From: Sulfuriflexus mobilis
Lineage (GTDB): Bacteria; Pseudomonadota; Gammaproteobacteria; AKS1
Reading direction: 5' to 3'
Assembly (NCBI RefSeq): GCF_003967195.1
Contig: NZ_AP018725.1
Location: forward strand, 2,232,001-2,296,000
DNA length: 64,000 nt
This document shows positions 48,221 to 56,496 of the stretch, piece by piece; within the stretch, counting starts at the first letter, position 1, and each line of letters starts with the position of its first letter. Under the pieces are notes generated by a model, which worked only from the letters and a program-made list of their open reading frames with translations, was not told the origin of the DNA and did no database searches. The position numbers and the translations under genes are program-made.

Positions 48221-49270
48221 ATGAAACCACTTCTCGAACTCAAGGACATCGATTGCCGCTATGACGACAGGCCGGCAGTCAGCGGCCTGTCGATGCACGT
48301 CAACGAGGGTAATATCATTTGTCTGCTCGGGCCCAGTGGTTGCGGCAAGACCACGGTGCTGCGCGCCATCGCCGGCTTCGAACAAATTCATGCCGGTAGT
48401 ATCACGCTGGCGGGAAAGCTCCTGTCCTCGCCTACGGTATCCGTGCCCCCGCACAAACGTAACCTCGGCATGGTCTTTCAGGACTACGCCCTGTTCCCGC
48501 ACATGACGGTGTGCCAGAATATTTGCTTTGGCCTGCGTGGTCTGTCGAAGCTAGCCATGAAAACCATAGCCGAGGATATGCTCGAAGTCGTCGGTCTGGG
48601 TGGTTATGGCGACCGTTATCCGCATGAACTTTCCGGTGGCCAGCAACAACGCGTGGCCCTGGCGCGCGCCCTGGCACCGAACCCCGATGTCATCCTGCTC
48701 GATGAGCCCTTTTCCAATCTCGACGTGGAATTGCGTGAACGCCTGAGCATCGATGTGCGTAACATCCTCAAGGGCCAGGGCATTACTGCCATCCTCGTCA
48801 CCCATGATCAAAACGAGGCGTTTGCCATCGGTGATCAGATCGGCGTCATGCATGAGGGCCGCATCATGCAATGGGATACGCCCTACAACCTCTATCACGA
48901 ACCGGCCAACCGCTTTGTCGCCGACTTTATCGGTCAGGGTGTGTTCCTGCCCGGTGAACTGCTCGCCCCGGATACCATCAAGACCGAGGTCGGCAACATT
49001 AGTGGCAACCGTGCCTACGAATGGCCACAGGGCAGTCGGGTCGATCTGCTGCTACGCCCTGATGATATCGTCCCCGATAGCAACAGCCCCCTGCTCGGCA
49101 AGGTCATCAACAAGGCCTTCAAGGGTGCCGAGATCATGTACACCCTGCAACTGCCTACCGGCAGCCGCATCCTTTCCATGTTCCCGAGCCACCATGACCA
49201 CAGCATCGGTGAAGAGGTCGCCATTCGCATCGCCGCCGATCATATGGTGGCCTTCCCGCACAAGGCCTGA
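48221..49270 (+). CDS. FbpC-like ABC transporter ATP-binding protein without cognate permease
   Basis: 349 aa. Walker [22 protein letters not shown]-loop [14 protein letters not shown], signature [15 protein letters not shown], Walker [13 protein letters not shown], switch His in [15 protein letters not shown]-terminal TOBE-like domain ([12 protein letters not shown]...[11 protein letters not shown]...). This is the architecture of the iron(III)/spermidine/sulfate importer ATPases. No permease or binding-protein gene adjoins it, so it may energise a transporter encoded elsewhere. Confidence 0.9.
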   Translation: MKPLLELKDIDCRYDDRPAVSGLSMHVNEGNIICLLGPSGCGKTTVLRAIAGFEQIHAGSITLAGKLLSSPTVSVPPHKRNLGMVFQDYALFPHMTVCQNICFGLRGLSKLAMKTIAEDMLEVVGLGGYGDRYPHELSGGQQQRVALARALAPNPDVILLDEPFSNLDVELRERLSIDVRNILKGQGITAILVTHDQNEAFAIGDQIGVMHEGRIMQWDTPYNLYHEPANRFVADFIGQGVFLPGELLAPDTIKTEVGNISGNRAYEWPQGSRVDLLLRPDDIVPDSNSPLLGKVINKAFKGAEIMYTLQLPTGSRILSMFPSHHDHSIGEEVAIRIAADHMVAFPHKA

Positions 49271-49388
49271 AATCCGCACAGACTTGCGTTAAACTGTGAA
49301 CCGTAGCACTCTTTAAACCCTGTATCTGCAACTACAATACCTTTCAGTTATTCCGAATAATAATCTGGGCATCCGGAAGGAGAACGTC

Positions 49389-50069
49389 GTGAACAGGTGG
49401 TTATTTTTTATCGTCCTGCTGCTGGGAAGCACACACCTCATCGCCGATACCCGTTATGTGGTCGATGAACTCATCATTACGGTGCGCAGTGGCCCCAGCA
49501 ACCAGCATCAGATCGTCAAACTGATCCGCTCCGGCGCCAGACTCAATGTCCTCGAAGAGGTGGAAAACGATGGCAAACAGTATGCCCACGTCCAGGCTGG
49601 CGAGATGCAGGGCTGGGTATTATCCCAGTACCTGAGCACCACCCCAATCGCCCGCGATGCACTTGAGGCAGCACTCAACACCACCGAGAAATATCGTGAA
49701 GAGAACACTCGCCTGAAAAAGCAACTTGCCGAACTGCAGCGCGCACGCACTACTGTGGAACAACAACGTGATCAGCTCAAGCAGAGCGCGCAAAAAATGG
49801 ATCAGCAACTGCAGCAACTCAGGCGTGTCTCTGCCCGGCCACTGGACATCGAGAAAAACAATGAACAACTGCGTGACGAACTCGCTACGCGTCTAAGCGA
49901 GGTCAAGCTGCTAAGTCAGGAAAATGTCAGGCTGAAAAGCCGGGCTGAACGCAACTGGTTCATGGTCGGTGCCGGGGTCGTGTTTATCAGTATACTGTTC
50001 GGCATCATTATCACCCGCATCCGCTGGCGTCGTAATTCTGACTGGAGTGGTAGCTCGTTATCACTATGA
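49389..50069 (+). CDS. TIGR04211-type SH3-domain envelope protein (YgiM-like)
   Basis: 226 aa. GTG start at 49389 set by a strong ggaaggaga site. Signal peptide (LFFIVLLLGSTHLIA), bacterial SH3 domain (TRYVVDELIITVRSGPSNQHQIVKLIRSGARLNVLEEV... AGEMQGWVLSQYL), a long coiled coil (about 100-185, EKYREENTRLKKQLAELQRAR...), then one C-terminal transmembrane helix (WFMVGAGVVFISILFGIIIT) and a basic tail. Anchored in the inner membrane, SH3 in the periplasm. Confidence 0.9.
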   Translation: MNRWLFFIVLLLGSTHLIADTRYVVDELIITVRSGPSNQHQIVKLIRSGARLNVLEEVENDGKQYAHVQAGEMQGWVLSQYLSTTPIARDALEAALNTTEKYREENTRLKKQLAELQRARTTVEQQRDQLKQSAQKMDQQLQQLRRVSARPLDIEKNNEQLRDELATRLSEVKLLSQENVRLKSRAERNWFMVGAGVVFISILFGIIITRIRWRRNSDWSGSSLSL

Positions 50070-50090
50070 CATTGATGAATGATGAATGCA

Positions 50091-50173
50091 GGGTGCGCTT
50101 GCGCACCCTGATTTGATTGCCAGAATTAATATCAGTTCCTGTTTTTATTTTTCTGGTGCGCAAGCGCACCCTA
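50091..50173 (+). repeat. Palindrome-ended interspersed repeat, copy R1
   Basis: Starts gggtgcgcttgcgcaccc and ends ggtgcgcaagcgcaccc, each arm self-complementary and the two arms inverted repeats of each other. Core cagaattaatatcagttcct then gtttttatttttctgg matches R2 (54941) and the reverse complement of R3 (55975). Looks like a MITE or REP-type element. Confidence 0.85.
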
Positions 50174-50251
50174 CTACATTCAGCAAGCCGTTCCCGGCCA
50201 GTCACTTCGGGCTCCTGCCCTCACGTGACATTCGTACGTCCATGTACATCA

Positions 50252-50293
50252 TCCATGGCCTTCACGGCATAAGTACATCCTTGTACAAATCAT
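50252..50293. repeat. Dispersed repeat, copy B (pairs with 824-868)
   Basis: Shares catggccttcacggcataag, tacatcct and tgtacaaatcatc with copy A. Here an extra gtacgtccatgtacatcatc precedes it, giving several GTAC palindromic half-sites. Its end provides the TGA of the methyltransferase gene. Confidence 0.75.
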
Positions 50294-51120
50294 CCATCTC
50301 GAGCGGGACACTCGGCGCGGCTGAACAGGACATTCACGTTCAACCAGAGCCCGTCTTTCACTTCATGCTGTTTTATCTCTTCGAGGTGCCTGCTGCGCAG
50401 CCGCGCCAGGGCATCGGCCGGTAACTGCATAAGCAGCCCGCGCAGGGCCGTGTGCCAGAGCACCTCCCACCACTCATCGACGTTGCGCAGGTGATAACCC
50501 ATATTCTTCTCACTGACCTCTATATTTTCATAGCTGGCCGCAGACAATAATTCCTCGCAGGCCTGTTGCGTTGCGACATGCTGCAGGGCATCCAGGCCAA
50601 GGTCTGGAATCTCGCCTTGCAAGTGGCCAAGGAAATTATCCATCAATGGCTGAAAGGCGTCTTCGGCAAAGGTGGTGAGCACGATCGGTGCGCCCGGTTT
50701 CATGACGCGTTGCCAGCCACGCAAGGCCTGCTGCATATCGGGGAAAAAGAAAATACCGAAGGAACACATGAGGGCATCGAAGTAGTCATTACGAAACGTC
50801 AGCTCCATGGCATCCATTTCCTGCAGGTCGATATTGTTGAGGCCGGCTCGTTGTACATTGGCGAAGGCCTGGTCGAGCATGCCGGCAGAGATATCGATGC
50901 CCTGCACACGCCCCTTCGGGGCGATCAGGCGCGCTGCCGAGAGTGCTGCCACACCCGTTCCCGTGGCCACATCCAGCAACCGCCAGCCCGGTAACGGGCG
51001 CAGGGACTCGATCATGCAGTCGGCACTGAAGGGGAAAAAACGCAATGCCTCACGGTCATAGCCCCCGGCGACGACATCAAAAACATGTGCCGTGCGCGCC
51101 TGTTGTTCTTCCAATTGCAT
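50290..51120 (-). CDS. Class I SAM-dependent methyltransferase (UbiE-like)
   Basis: 276 aa. Motif I LLDVATGTGVAALSAAR, motif post-I VQGIDISAGMLDQAFANVQ, MDAMELTFRNDYFDALMCSFGIFFF and PGAPIVLTTFAE. N-terminal AHVFDVVAGGYDRE is typical of UbiE/COQ5-type enzymes, but substrate is unknown. The last residues (...RAECPARDG) and the stop come from sequence shared with a dispersed repeat, so the C-terminus may have been altered by the repeat. Confidence 0.9.
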   Translation of the reverse strand: MQLEEQQARTAHVFDVVAGGYDREALRFFPFSADCMIESLRPLPGWRLLDVATGTGVAALSAARLIAPKGRVQGIDISAGMLDQAFANVQRAGLNNIDLQEMDAMELTFRNDYFDALMCSFGIFFFPDMQQALRGWQRVMKPGAPIVLTTFAEDAFQPLMDNFLGHLQGEIPDLGLDALQHVATQQACEELLSAASYENIEVSEKNMGYHLRNVDEWWEVLWHTALRGLLMQLPADALARLRSRHLEEIKQHEVKDGLWLNVNVLFSRAECPARDG

Positions 51121-51227
51121 ACCAACCTCATAGAAATTTTATATAAATCAGTAACTATAGCCAACTTGTGCCCTACGCTGGCAGGGCAGTATAATTAGAC
51201 CTCATTCTTTCTGTTGTAAATCATATC

Positions 51228-51599
51228 ATGTCAAACCTAAACAATAGCCCCTTGCTGTTAAGCGAGGCATTACGCATCCTCGACAAATGGCGTATTGAAC
51301 ACAGCGCCCAGTTGCAACTGCTCGACCTGCCGGACATGCACCCGCGTATACTCAAGCGTATGCGTCGCGGTGACGGCGTGGTTGAGGAAGACCCCGGCCA
51401 GATGCAGCGGATCCACAGCATTTTTGAAATTCACCATACCCTGCAGACCTTGTACCCGCATAACGGTGACATGGCAGACTACTGGGTGACCACACCCAAT
51501 ATACAACTGCAGGAGCGTAGCCCGCTTGAGGTCATGCTTGCTCACGGCCATGATGGCATGCAGACCGTGGCCGACCAACTCACGGGTAACAGCTGGTAA
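51228..51599 (+). CDS. Xre/MbcA/ParS-type antitoxin-domain protein (DUF2384)
   Basis: 123 aa. N-terminal helical region resembling an Xre DNA-binding part (ALRILDKWRIEHSAQLQLLDLP...ILKRMRRGDG), then the ParS/MbcA toxin-binding domain: RIHSIFEIHHTLQTLYPHNGDMADYWVTTPNIQLQERSPLEVML...GMQTVADQL. Usually paired with a RES-domain NAD-degrading toxin, but none is next to it; the following gene, 5 nt away, is a metallo-beta-lactamase-fold hydrolase. It may act as a regulator rather than an antitoxin. Confidence 0.78.
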   Translation: MSNLNNSPLLLSEALRILDKWRIEHSAQLQLLDLPDMHPRILKRMRRGDGVVEEDPGQMQRIHSIFEIHHTLQTLYPHNGDMADYWVTTPNIQLQERSPLEVMLAHGHDGMQTVADQLTGNSW

Positions 51600-51604
51600 A
51601 ACCG

Positions 51605-52297
51605 ATGCCTGACAAGACTCCGTTCACTATCGAGGCCATAGAACTCGGGCCGATGGAGAACTTTGTCTACCTCATTGAAGACAAGGCCTCTAAACGTGCG
51701 GCCGTGGTCGACCCCGCCTGGGATGTCGACGCCATCATCCAGCGTGCCAAAGAAGCTGGCGTGACGATCACCGACATCCTCCTCACGCACAGTCATTACG
51801 ATCACATCAACGGTATCAACGCGGTGCTCGAGCACTATGATGCACAGTTACACCTGCTCAAGGCCGAGGCGCAGTTTTGGAACAGCGAACTCGAACATCC
51901 CAGCCTGCATCATGGCGGCGACATCATCCAACTCGGTGACACCGAAATAAAGGTGCTGCATACGCCCGGTCACACACCCGGCTCGGCCTGTTACCAGCTC
52001 GGTGACGATTTGATCACCGGCGACACCCTGTTTGTCTTCGGTTGCGGCCGCTGTGACCTGCACGGGGGCGACCCGAATGTCATGTACAACACACTAAAGA
52101 AACTTGGGAAACTACCGGCCTGCACCTGCATCCACCCCGGGCATAACTACGGTGACAAAACCGTCTCGACCATGCAGGAGCAGCTTGAGGGTAATCCGTT
52201 CATGCACTTCGACAAGGCCGGGGAGTTTATCGATTACCGCATGCATGAACACGATCGTATCCGCAGCACGCCTTACCACCCCGTGTTGAAGCGCTGA
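51605..52297 (+). CDS. Metallo-beta-lactamase-fold hydrolase (glyoxalase II-like)
   Basis: 230 aa cytoplasmic enzyme. Metal motif LLTHSHYDHINGIN, then VLHTPGHTPGSACYQ, ITGDTLFVFGCGRCDL and CIHPGHNYGDK, the complete dinuclear ligand set of the glyoxalase II/YcbL group. Typical substrates are thioesters such as S-lactoylglutathione; not determined here. Likely co-translated with the ParS-like gene. Confidence 0.9.
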   Translation: MPDKTPFTIEAIELGPMENFVYLIEDKASKRAAVVDPAWDVDAIIQRAKEAGVTITDILLTHSHYDHINGINAVLEHYDAQLHLLKAEAQFWNSELEHPSLHHGGDIIQLGDTEIKVLHTPGHTPGSACYQLGDDLITGDTLFVFGCGRCDLHGGDPNVMYNTLKKLGKLPACTCIHPGHNYGDKTVSTMQEQLEGNPFMHFDKAGEFIDYRMHEHDRIRSTPYHPVLKR

Positions 52298-52306
52298 TCT
52301 TTTAAT

Positions 52307-52482
52307 AAAACGCCCAACGCAGAGACGCGAAGGCGCAAAGGAAGTAAAAAATATTCTTTCTCTCCGGCGAGAATGAAAATAAAAAATGTTAGGAAAGTAG
52401 TTAGAACCTTGAGTAAAACAAGTGGTGCCAGCCACAATAATTATTTTTCTCTGCGTTCTTCGCGTCTCGGCGTTGGGCTTTT
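52307..52482. repeat. Inverted repeat with cgcagagacgcgaag arms
   Basis: Left arm 52307-52340 (aaaacgcccaacgcagagac then gcgaaggcgcaaag) and right arm 52450-52482 are near-perfect inverted copies about 110 bp apart. A related shorter sequence (aacgcaaagacgcaaagacc) occurs at 54851-54870. Non-coding; resembles dispersed 'cgcaaagacgc' repeats seen in many environmental genomes. Confidence 0.75.
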
Positions 52483-52492
52483 AGAAAATTCA

Positions 52493-52900
52493 TCAACCTC
52501 TTTTCCGTTTCTTGTTCTGGTGCGCCTTGATATAAGGCAATAAGGCTTCCGCGGGAATGTCCTCGATCGCACCGTAATGGGCTATTGCTTCGTTGAGCAG
52601 GGCATGAATATCACTAATAGGCTGTTCCGTTTCTTTTACCAGCACCTGCAGGCCCTGCAACCCCCCGTGCTGTACCCTCATCAACTTGCCATGGGTCAGG
52701 CTATCCGTACCTTTGACATACTGCAGGGCAAACTGCGCGGCATTAATCATATGTTCGAGAAGCTGTTCGCACTGTCCAAAGGCATCCGGCGAGGCACAGG
52801 TCACGCTGCACCCCGTTGGCAGGTGTGCCATGGCAGCCTGACTGCAGCGGCAGCCACTGCCAAGAATGGTTTTACGAAAGGGGCAATGGGCGCGGCTCAT
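52493..52900 (-). CDS. Cysteine-rich N-terminus hypothetical protein
   Basis: 135 aa, cytoplasmic. Six cysteines within the first 45 residues (MSRAHCPFRKTILGSGCRCSQ...TGCSVTCASPDAFGQC) suggest a metal or Fe-S site; the rest is helical (EQLLEHMINAAQFALQYVKG...) with a basic end (HQNKKRKRG). I do not recognise a family. Start supported by spacing from the 52922 gene (21 nt). Confidence 0.72.
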   Translation of the reverse strand: MSRAHCPFRKTILGSGCRCSQAAMAHLPTGCSVTCASPDAFGQCEQLLEHMINAAQFALQYVKGTDSLTHGKLMRVQHGGLQGLQVLVKETEQPISDIHALLNEAIAHYGAIEDIPAEALLPYIKAHQNKKRKRG

Positions 52901-52921
52901 CGATTATGCGCCACATAACAT

Positions 52922-53251
52922 TCAGGACAGGGCACGATAAAAGAACGGTGCCCACAAACCAATCAAGACCAGCAGCACCATGCCTTCCAGCTTAAAGATA
53001 AAGGCAAATTTTTTCCGTGCCTCACCCTCACTATCTGTCTGAAAGACACGGCTCATGAGCATGTCGAGCAGTATGCCAAACACCAGCATAAACGACACCA
53101 CCGGGGCCAGTACATCCGGGAACAGCCCCCAGCCCTCAAGACGAATCTCGTCATTGGTGAACGGGATAAAGGCTATGCAGATCACCGCGGTGGCAATCAA
53201 CATCGTCCGTAATTCACCTATATAGAGCATAAAGGCCTTTAGCTGTTGCAT
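52922..53251 (-). CDS. Small inner-membrane protein
   Basis: 109 aa with three hydrophobic helices (TMLIATAVICIAFIPF; LAPVVSFMLVFGILLDMLM; GMVLLVLIGLWAPFFYRAL). No recognised family. Likely transcribed with the Cys-rich protein and the 53289 gene, all on the minus strand. Confidence 0.75.
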   Translation of the reverse strand: MQQLKAFMLYIGELRTMLIATAVICIAFIPFTNDEIRLEGWGLFPDVLAPVVSFMLVFGILLDMLMSRVFQTDSEGEARKKFAFIFKLEGMVLLVLIGLWAPFFYRALS

Positions 53252-53288
53252 AATGACTTCCCGGATTCTGAGTACGTAGTGACACAGT

Positions 53289-53873
53289 TTACCGTGTTAC
53301 GCGGTAAAAATACTCCCACTCACCGACATCCAGCGCCCGCAGGCAGTTCAACAGGGACTCATTCGGCACGGCCTCGCTCTCGTGTACGCCCCAGATGTGC
53401 ACGCTGGTCCGTGCCACGGCCGCCGTCCGCCGCCAGTTCAGGGCTGTGTAGGCGTGCTCCTGCCCGCAGTGCTCGCACTGCCAGCACATGCCCTCGCTCA
53501 CGGTCTGCCAGGGGCTAATCGTCAGTTGCCCGCCCTGCTGGCGCTTGCGGCAGGAAGGACAGCTCGGTGCACCCAGGTTATCACCGGCCAGGAATAAGGG
53601 CGCATCGGCAACTAACAGGGAGACATGACAAAACTCGGTATCATACTCCTGCCCGGCCTCGGCCGGTTGCAGGTTGATATGTGGGCTGCAACCGAGAAAA
53701 CTCACATGCTCGATAAAGCGCTCCCCGGCAAAGTAACGCTTCTCACCCTCGATCATAAAGGGCTCGGCGATAAAATCGATTCCGCGCAGGGCCTCTTCGA
53801 GGACCCTCTCGGATACTACCGTCGTCGATTCTCGTGGGTACAACACCAGGCGGTTATCGGCTAAGCTGGACAT
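53289..53873 (-). CDS. Hypothetical protein with zinc-ribbon-like cysteines
   Basis: 194 aa from ATG 53873 (a GTG at 53897 is in frame). Middle section has CPSCRKRQQ and CWQCEHCGQEH, two CxxC knuckles that could bind zinc. Remaining sequence is unremarkable and soluble. Function unknown. The gene faces the divergent TraB-family gene across a 54-bp gap. Confidence 0.75.
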   Translation of the reverse strand: MSSLADNRLVLYPRESTTVVSERVLEEALRGIDFIAEPFMIEGEKRYFAGERFIEHVSFLGCSPHINLQPAEAGQEYDTEFCHVSLLVADAPLFLAGDNLGAPSCPSCRKRQQGGQLTISPWQTVSEGMCWQCEHCGQEHAYTALNWRRTAAVARTSVHIWGVHESEAVPNESLLNCLRALDVGEWEYFYRVTR

Positions 53874-53927
53874 GGTGACTATTAACCTGCGTGACACATA
53901 AAGACCGGATTATAGGATGGAACCCCA

Positions 53928-54827
53928 ATGCAAAGGAAACTGACTGTCCCCCTCGGCCGCTTGCTGTTTGGTCTGCACCTGTTACTGGCGGCCGTGGTGC
54001 AGGCCGAACCCACGATCACCTTCCTGCCCGCAGAGGGCAAGGGCATTCTCTGGCAGCTCGATTCCCCACAGGGCAAGACCAGTTATCTGTTCGGCACCAT
54101 CCATGTCGATGACCCGCGCATCACCAACCTGCACCCGAGTATCAGCCAGGCCATCGCCCGCTCGCGCTCCATGACCCTGGAGCTCGTGCCCGACCCACAG
54201 ACCCTGCGCGCCTCGATGATGCGCATGTTCTTCTCCGATGGCCAGACCCTGCAACAGGCCATTGGTGACAAGCTCTACAAGGAGGCCAGCCAGGCCATGG
54301 CCGGGCACGGTATGCCACCGCAGATGGTCGCGATTATGAAGCCCTGGGCGGTGATGATGACCCTGAGCGTGCCAAAGCAGAAAAGTGGCGAGTTTCTTGA
54401 CCTGAAACTCTACAACATCGCCAGCCAGCGCGGCATGCAGACCCACGCCCTGGAGAGTTACGAGGAACAGCTCTCCATATTCGATTCCATGAGCCCCGCT
54501 GACCAGAAGAAGATGCTCGCCCACACCCTCGCCGATCTCGACCAGCTCCCCGCCCAGTTTGAAAAACTGCGCCGTGCCTGGCTGGATCGGGATCTCGCAC
54601 AACTGGAAAGAATCAGTAATGAACAACTACCAGGCGATGACCCGGCCGCTGAGCGATTCATGAACAAACTGCTTGATGAACGCAACCAGAAGATGCTGCA
54701 ACGCATGCAACCGAGGTTGAGAGAAGGCAATGCCTTTATCGCCGTCGGCGCCCTGCACCTGGCCGGTGAACAGGGCCTGTTGAACCTGCTCGAACGGCAA
54801 GGTTATATGATAAAAGCGATCTATTGA
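53928..54827 (+). CDS. TraB/GumN-family exported protein
   Basis: 299 aa. Signal peptide (LLFGLHLLLAAVVQA). Conserved TraB-family motifs: YLFGTIHVDDPRI near residue 45 and the C-terminal FIAVGALHLAGEQGLLNLL, which carry the paired GxxH motifs. The fold resembles Tiki/erythromycin-esterase-like hydrolases; bacterial members are thought to be periplasmic metal-dependent proteases, not proven. ATG 53928. Confidence 0.88.
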   Translation: MQRKLTVPLGRLLFGLHLLLAAVVQAEPTITFLPAEGKGILWQLDSPQGKTSYLFGTIHVDDPRITNLHPSISQAIARSRSMTLELVPDPQTLRASMMRMFFSDGQTLQQAIGDKLYKEASQAMAGHGMPPQMVAIMKPWAVMMTLSVPKQKSGEFLDLKLYNIASQRGMQTHALESYEEQLSIFDSMSPADQKKMLAHTLADLDQLPAQFEKLRRAWLDRDLAQLERISNEQLPGDDPAAERFMNKLLDERNQKMLQRMQPRLREGNAFIAVGALHLAGEQGLLNLLERQGYMIKAIY

Positions 54828-54940
54828 TAAAGAGCTGTATTAATTCTTACAACGCAAAGACGCAAAGACCACTAAGGAAACCAAAAATAAAGCTGTCATC
54901 TCCTTCACATCTTTGTATCCTCTGCGCGAAGCACCGAATG

Positions 54941-55025
54941 TAGGGTGCGCTTTGCGCACCATGGTCTGCTCGCCGATATTAATATCCGTTCCTGTTTCAT
55001 TTTCCGGTGCGCAAAGCGCACCCTA
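54941..55025 (+). repeat. Palindrome-ended interspersed repeat, copy R2
   Basis: Same element as R1: tagggtgcgctttgcgcacc at the left, ggtgcgcaaagcgcacccta at the right, core with ctgctcgccgatattaatat and ccgttcctgtttcattttcc. Both ends are bounded by TA. Confidence 0.88.
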
Positions 55026-55099
55026 CTGAAAATCAATTACGCAGAAAGAACGCCGTATTACTCTTCATCCAACTTACTTGTTTACATTCATCAATCCAG

Positions 55100-55386
55100 T
55101 CAGTCTGCGTCGGCATTCTGGGCCACCATGGCGATCTCATCGCCATCCCGCAGCACGGCGTAGCCACCGACCGGCTTAATGGCCGTAATCGAGACATTTT
55201 CCTTGCCGAACAGAGTTGCCCGGCATCACGCGCATCGGCGACCGGTGAACATACATGCAGGTACTCACAGGGCAGACTGAAGACCTTGCCATCAACAAAT
55301 GACACCTCCAGTATGCGGCAGGCCTGGTGCAGCGTAAGCTCGACCGGTAACGGCCTGTGGTCTTCTTCACCCCTGTTCATACCCAA
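55100..55386 (-). pseudogene. DUF971-family gene with a frameshift
   Basis: First frame (from ATG 55386) reads PVELTLHQACRILEVSFVDG and FSLPCEYLHVCSPVADARDAGQL, the typical DUF971 (gamma-butyrobetaine-hydroxylase-N-like) start. It then goes out of frame. The next frame continues LFGKENVSITAIKPVGGYAV and RDGDEIAMVAQNADAD to a stop at 55100. A net one-base loss (or two-base gain) in CAACTCTGTTCGGC (about 55203-55216) explains it. Unlike ribB it is not in a homopolymer. Could be decay or an assembly error. Not essential. Confidence 0.75.
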
Positions 55387-55547
55387 TAATTCAATGATAA
55401 ACAGTTAGTTACATGCCAGACCGGGCCGCGCCACCGCGATGACTGAACTTTTCTTTGAATATTAATGAGTTACCCAACAGGTGGGCAAACTTTATACAAT
55501 GCGACACATTTTTCAGAGTAATTTAGTAAGTATGTAATATTCTAATA

Positions 55548-55576
55548 TTGCATGTTGGACGCGTAGTCTCTACAAT
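55548..55576 (+). promoter_or_regulatory. Putative sigma-70 promoter of the 64-aa protein
   Basis: TTGCAT, exactly 17 bases, TACAAT; about 54 nt to the ATG, with ttaggagaaattt as ribosome-binding site. Confidence 0.55.
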
Positions 55577-55629
55577 TTGCACCCTGATTATTAACACCAT
55601 AGATTCATAATCTTGCTTAGGAGAAATTT

Positions 55630-55824
55630 ATGGAGCAAAGCTATTACGACACCGTTACTGCCATGGAAAAAGATGGTATTGACCCGGAATACATGGACGG
55701 CTGGATGAGCGGCTATCTTCAGAACCCTCTTCGTGAAGAGCAGCGCATCACTGAAGCCTACCAGGCAGGTTATGATGACGGTCAGGAAAAGAAGACTGAC
55801 AACATGGGTAAGTATAAGAAATAA
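55630..55824 (+). CDS. 64-aa acidic conserved small protein
   Basis: Soluble, no signal peptide. Sequence has tyrosine-rich helices (YYDTVTAMEKDGIDPEYMDGW, EAYQAGYDDGQEKK) and a lysine-rich end. The AYQAGYDDG piece faintly recalls ribosome modulation factor, but length and charge differ. Own promoter, strong ribosome-binding site and clean terminator make it a real, probably well-expressed gene of unknown function. Confidence 0.8.
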   Translation: MEQSYYDTVTAMEKDGIDPEYMDGWMSGYLQNPLREEQRITEAYQAGYDDGQEKKTDNMGKYKK

Positions 55825-55844
55825 GTTTCTTTCCCATGTTGGTT

Positions 55845-55871
55845 AAAAAGGCAGCTTAGGCTGCCTTTTTT
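55845..55871 (+). terminator. Intrinsic terminator of the 64-aa gene
   Basis: aaaaaggcagc ttag gctgccttttt, a perfect 11-bp stem with a four-base loop and T run. Confidence 0.92.
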
Positions 55872-55884
55872 ATTGCTCGTCCAA

Positions 55885-55918
55885 TAGATTGGTGATTTTG
55901 GTAGATTGGTGATTTTGG
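55885..55918. repeat. 17-bp tandem duplication
   Basis: tagattggtgattttgg occurs twice head to tail. Non-coding, between the terminator and repeat R3. Confidence 0.85.
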
Positions 55919-55974
55919 TGATTAATGATTGGCATGCAATCTTAGCCTATCGACCATCATTATAGGGTCTCAAG

Positions 55975-56060
55975 TAGGGTGCGCTTTGCGCACCAGAAAA
56001 TAAAAACAGGAACGGATAGTGATTCTGGCGAGCAAACCATGGCGCGCAAAGCGCACCCTA
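55975..56060 (-). repeat. Palindrome-ended interspersed repeat, copy R3 (inverted)
   Basis: Reverse-complement orientation of R1/R2; its core reads ccagaaaataaaaacaggaa on the plus strand. Arms tagggtgcgctttgcgcacc and gcgcaaagcgcaccctac. R2 and R3 lie about 1 kb apart in opposite orientation with the DUF971 pseudogene and 64-aa gene between. Confidence 0.88.
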
Positions 56061-56103
56061 CGACTCACAATGAACACGAAGGGTTCTGTGAGCCAGGCCA
56101 TCA

Positions 56104-56379
56104 TCAATTACCCTTACGCCTTTCGTGAATCAGCCACAGCACGGCGGAGAGTATCAGGCTGGCCAATACGGTGATCACCAACAAGCCCGGTTCGACGCGG
56201 TGCACTGGCGGGGTCTGCAGCATGCCCCTGACCAGGTAGACCGTCAGTGCCAGCGGTGGCAACAGCGGCAGCACGACCCAGTAGCGAAAACGCCCCTGCC
56301 AGACCTGCCAGCCACGCAGCGGCAGGTAGAGCGCAAACAAGGCGCAGGCCATAAATACCGTTCCAGTAATGTAGATCAC
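56104..56379 (-). CDS. Small three-helix membrane protein
   Basis: 91 aa from a GTG at 56379, chosen because GGGGAGGAAAC sits just upstream; the longer open frame to 56814 only runs antisense to DUF1820. Three hydrophobic helices: ITGTVFMACALFALYLPL, WVVLPLLPPLALTVYLV, GLLVITVLASLILSAVLWLI, ending HERRKGN. Looks like the C-type cytochrome-maturation helper style (CcmH-like) by shape only; function unknown. Confidence 0.78.
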   Translation of the reverse strand: MIYITGTVFMACALFALYLPLRGWQVWQGRFRYWVVLPLLPPLALTVYLVRGMLQTPPVHRVEPGLLVITVLASLILSAVLWLIHERRKGN

Positions 56380-56496
56380 GTTTCCTCCCCACTTAACTAA
56401 CTGTTTCTCAAAGAATATAGTGCCTGAACTCCGCCTCGACAAGCCACTCGGCTGTGGTATCCTATGCGACCTTTTTCCAGTAATGCGGTTACCAGC

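Noticed and set aside
55630-55824. Ribosome modulation factor
   Set aside because: Only a short AYQAG-like piece matches; charge and length differ from RMF.
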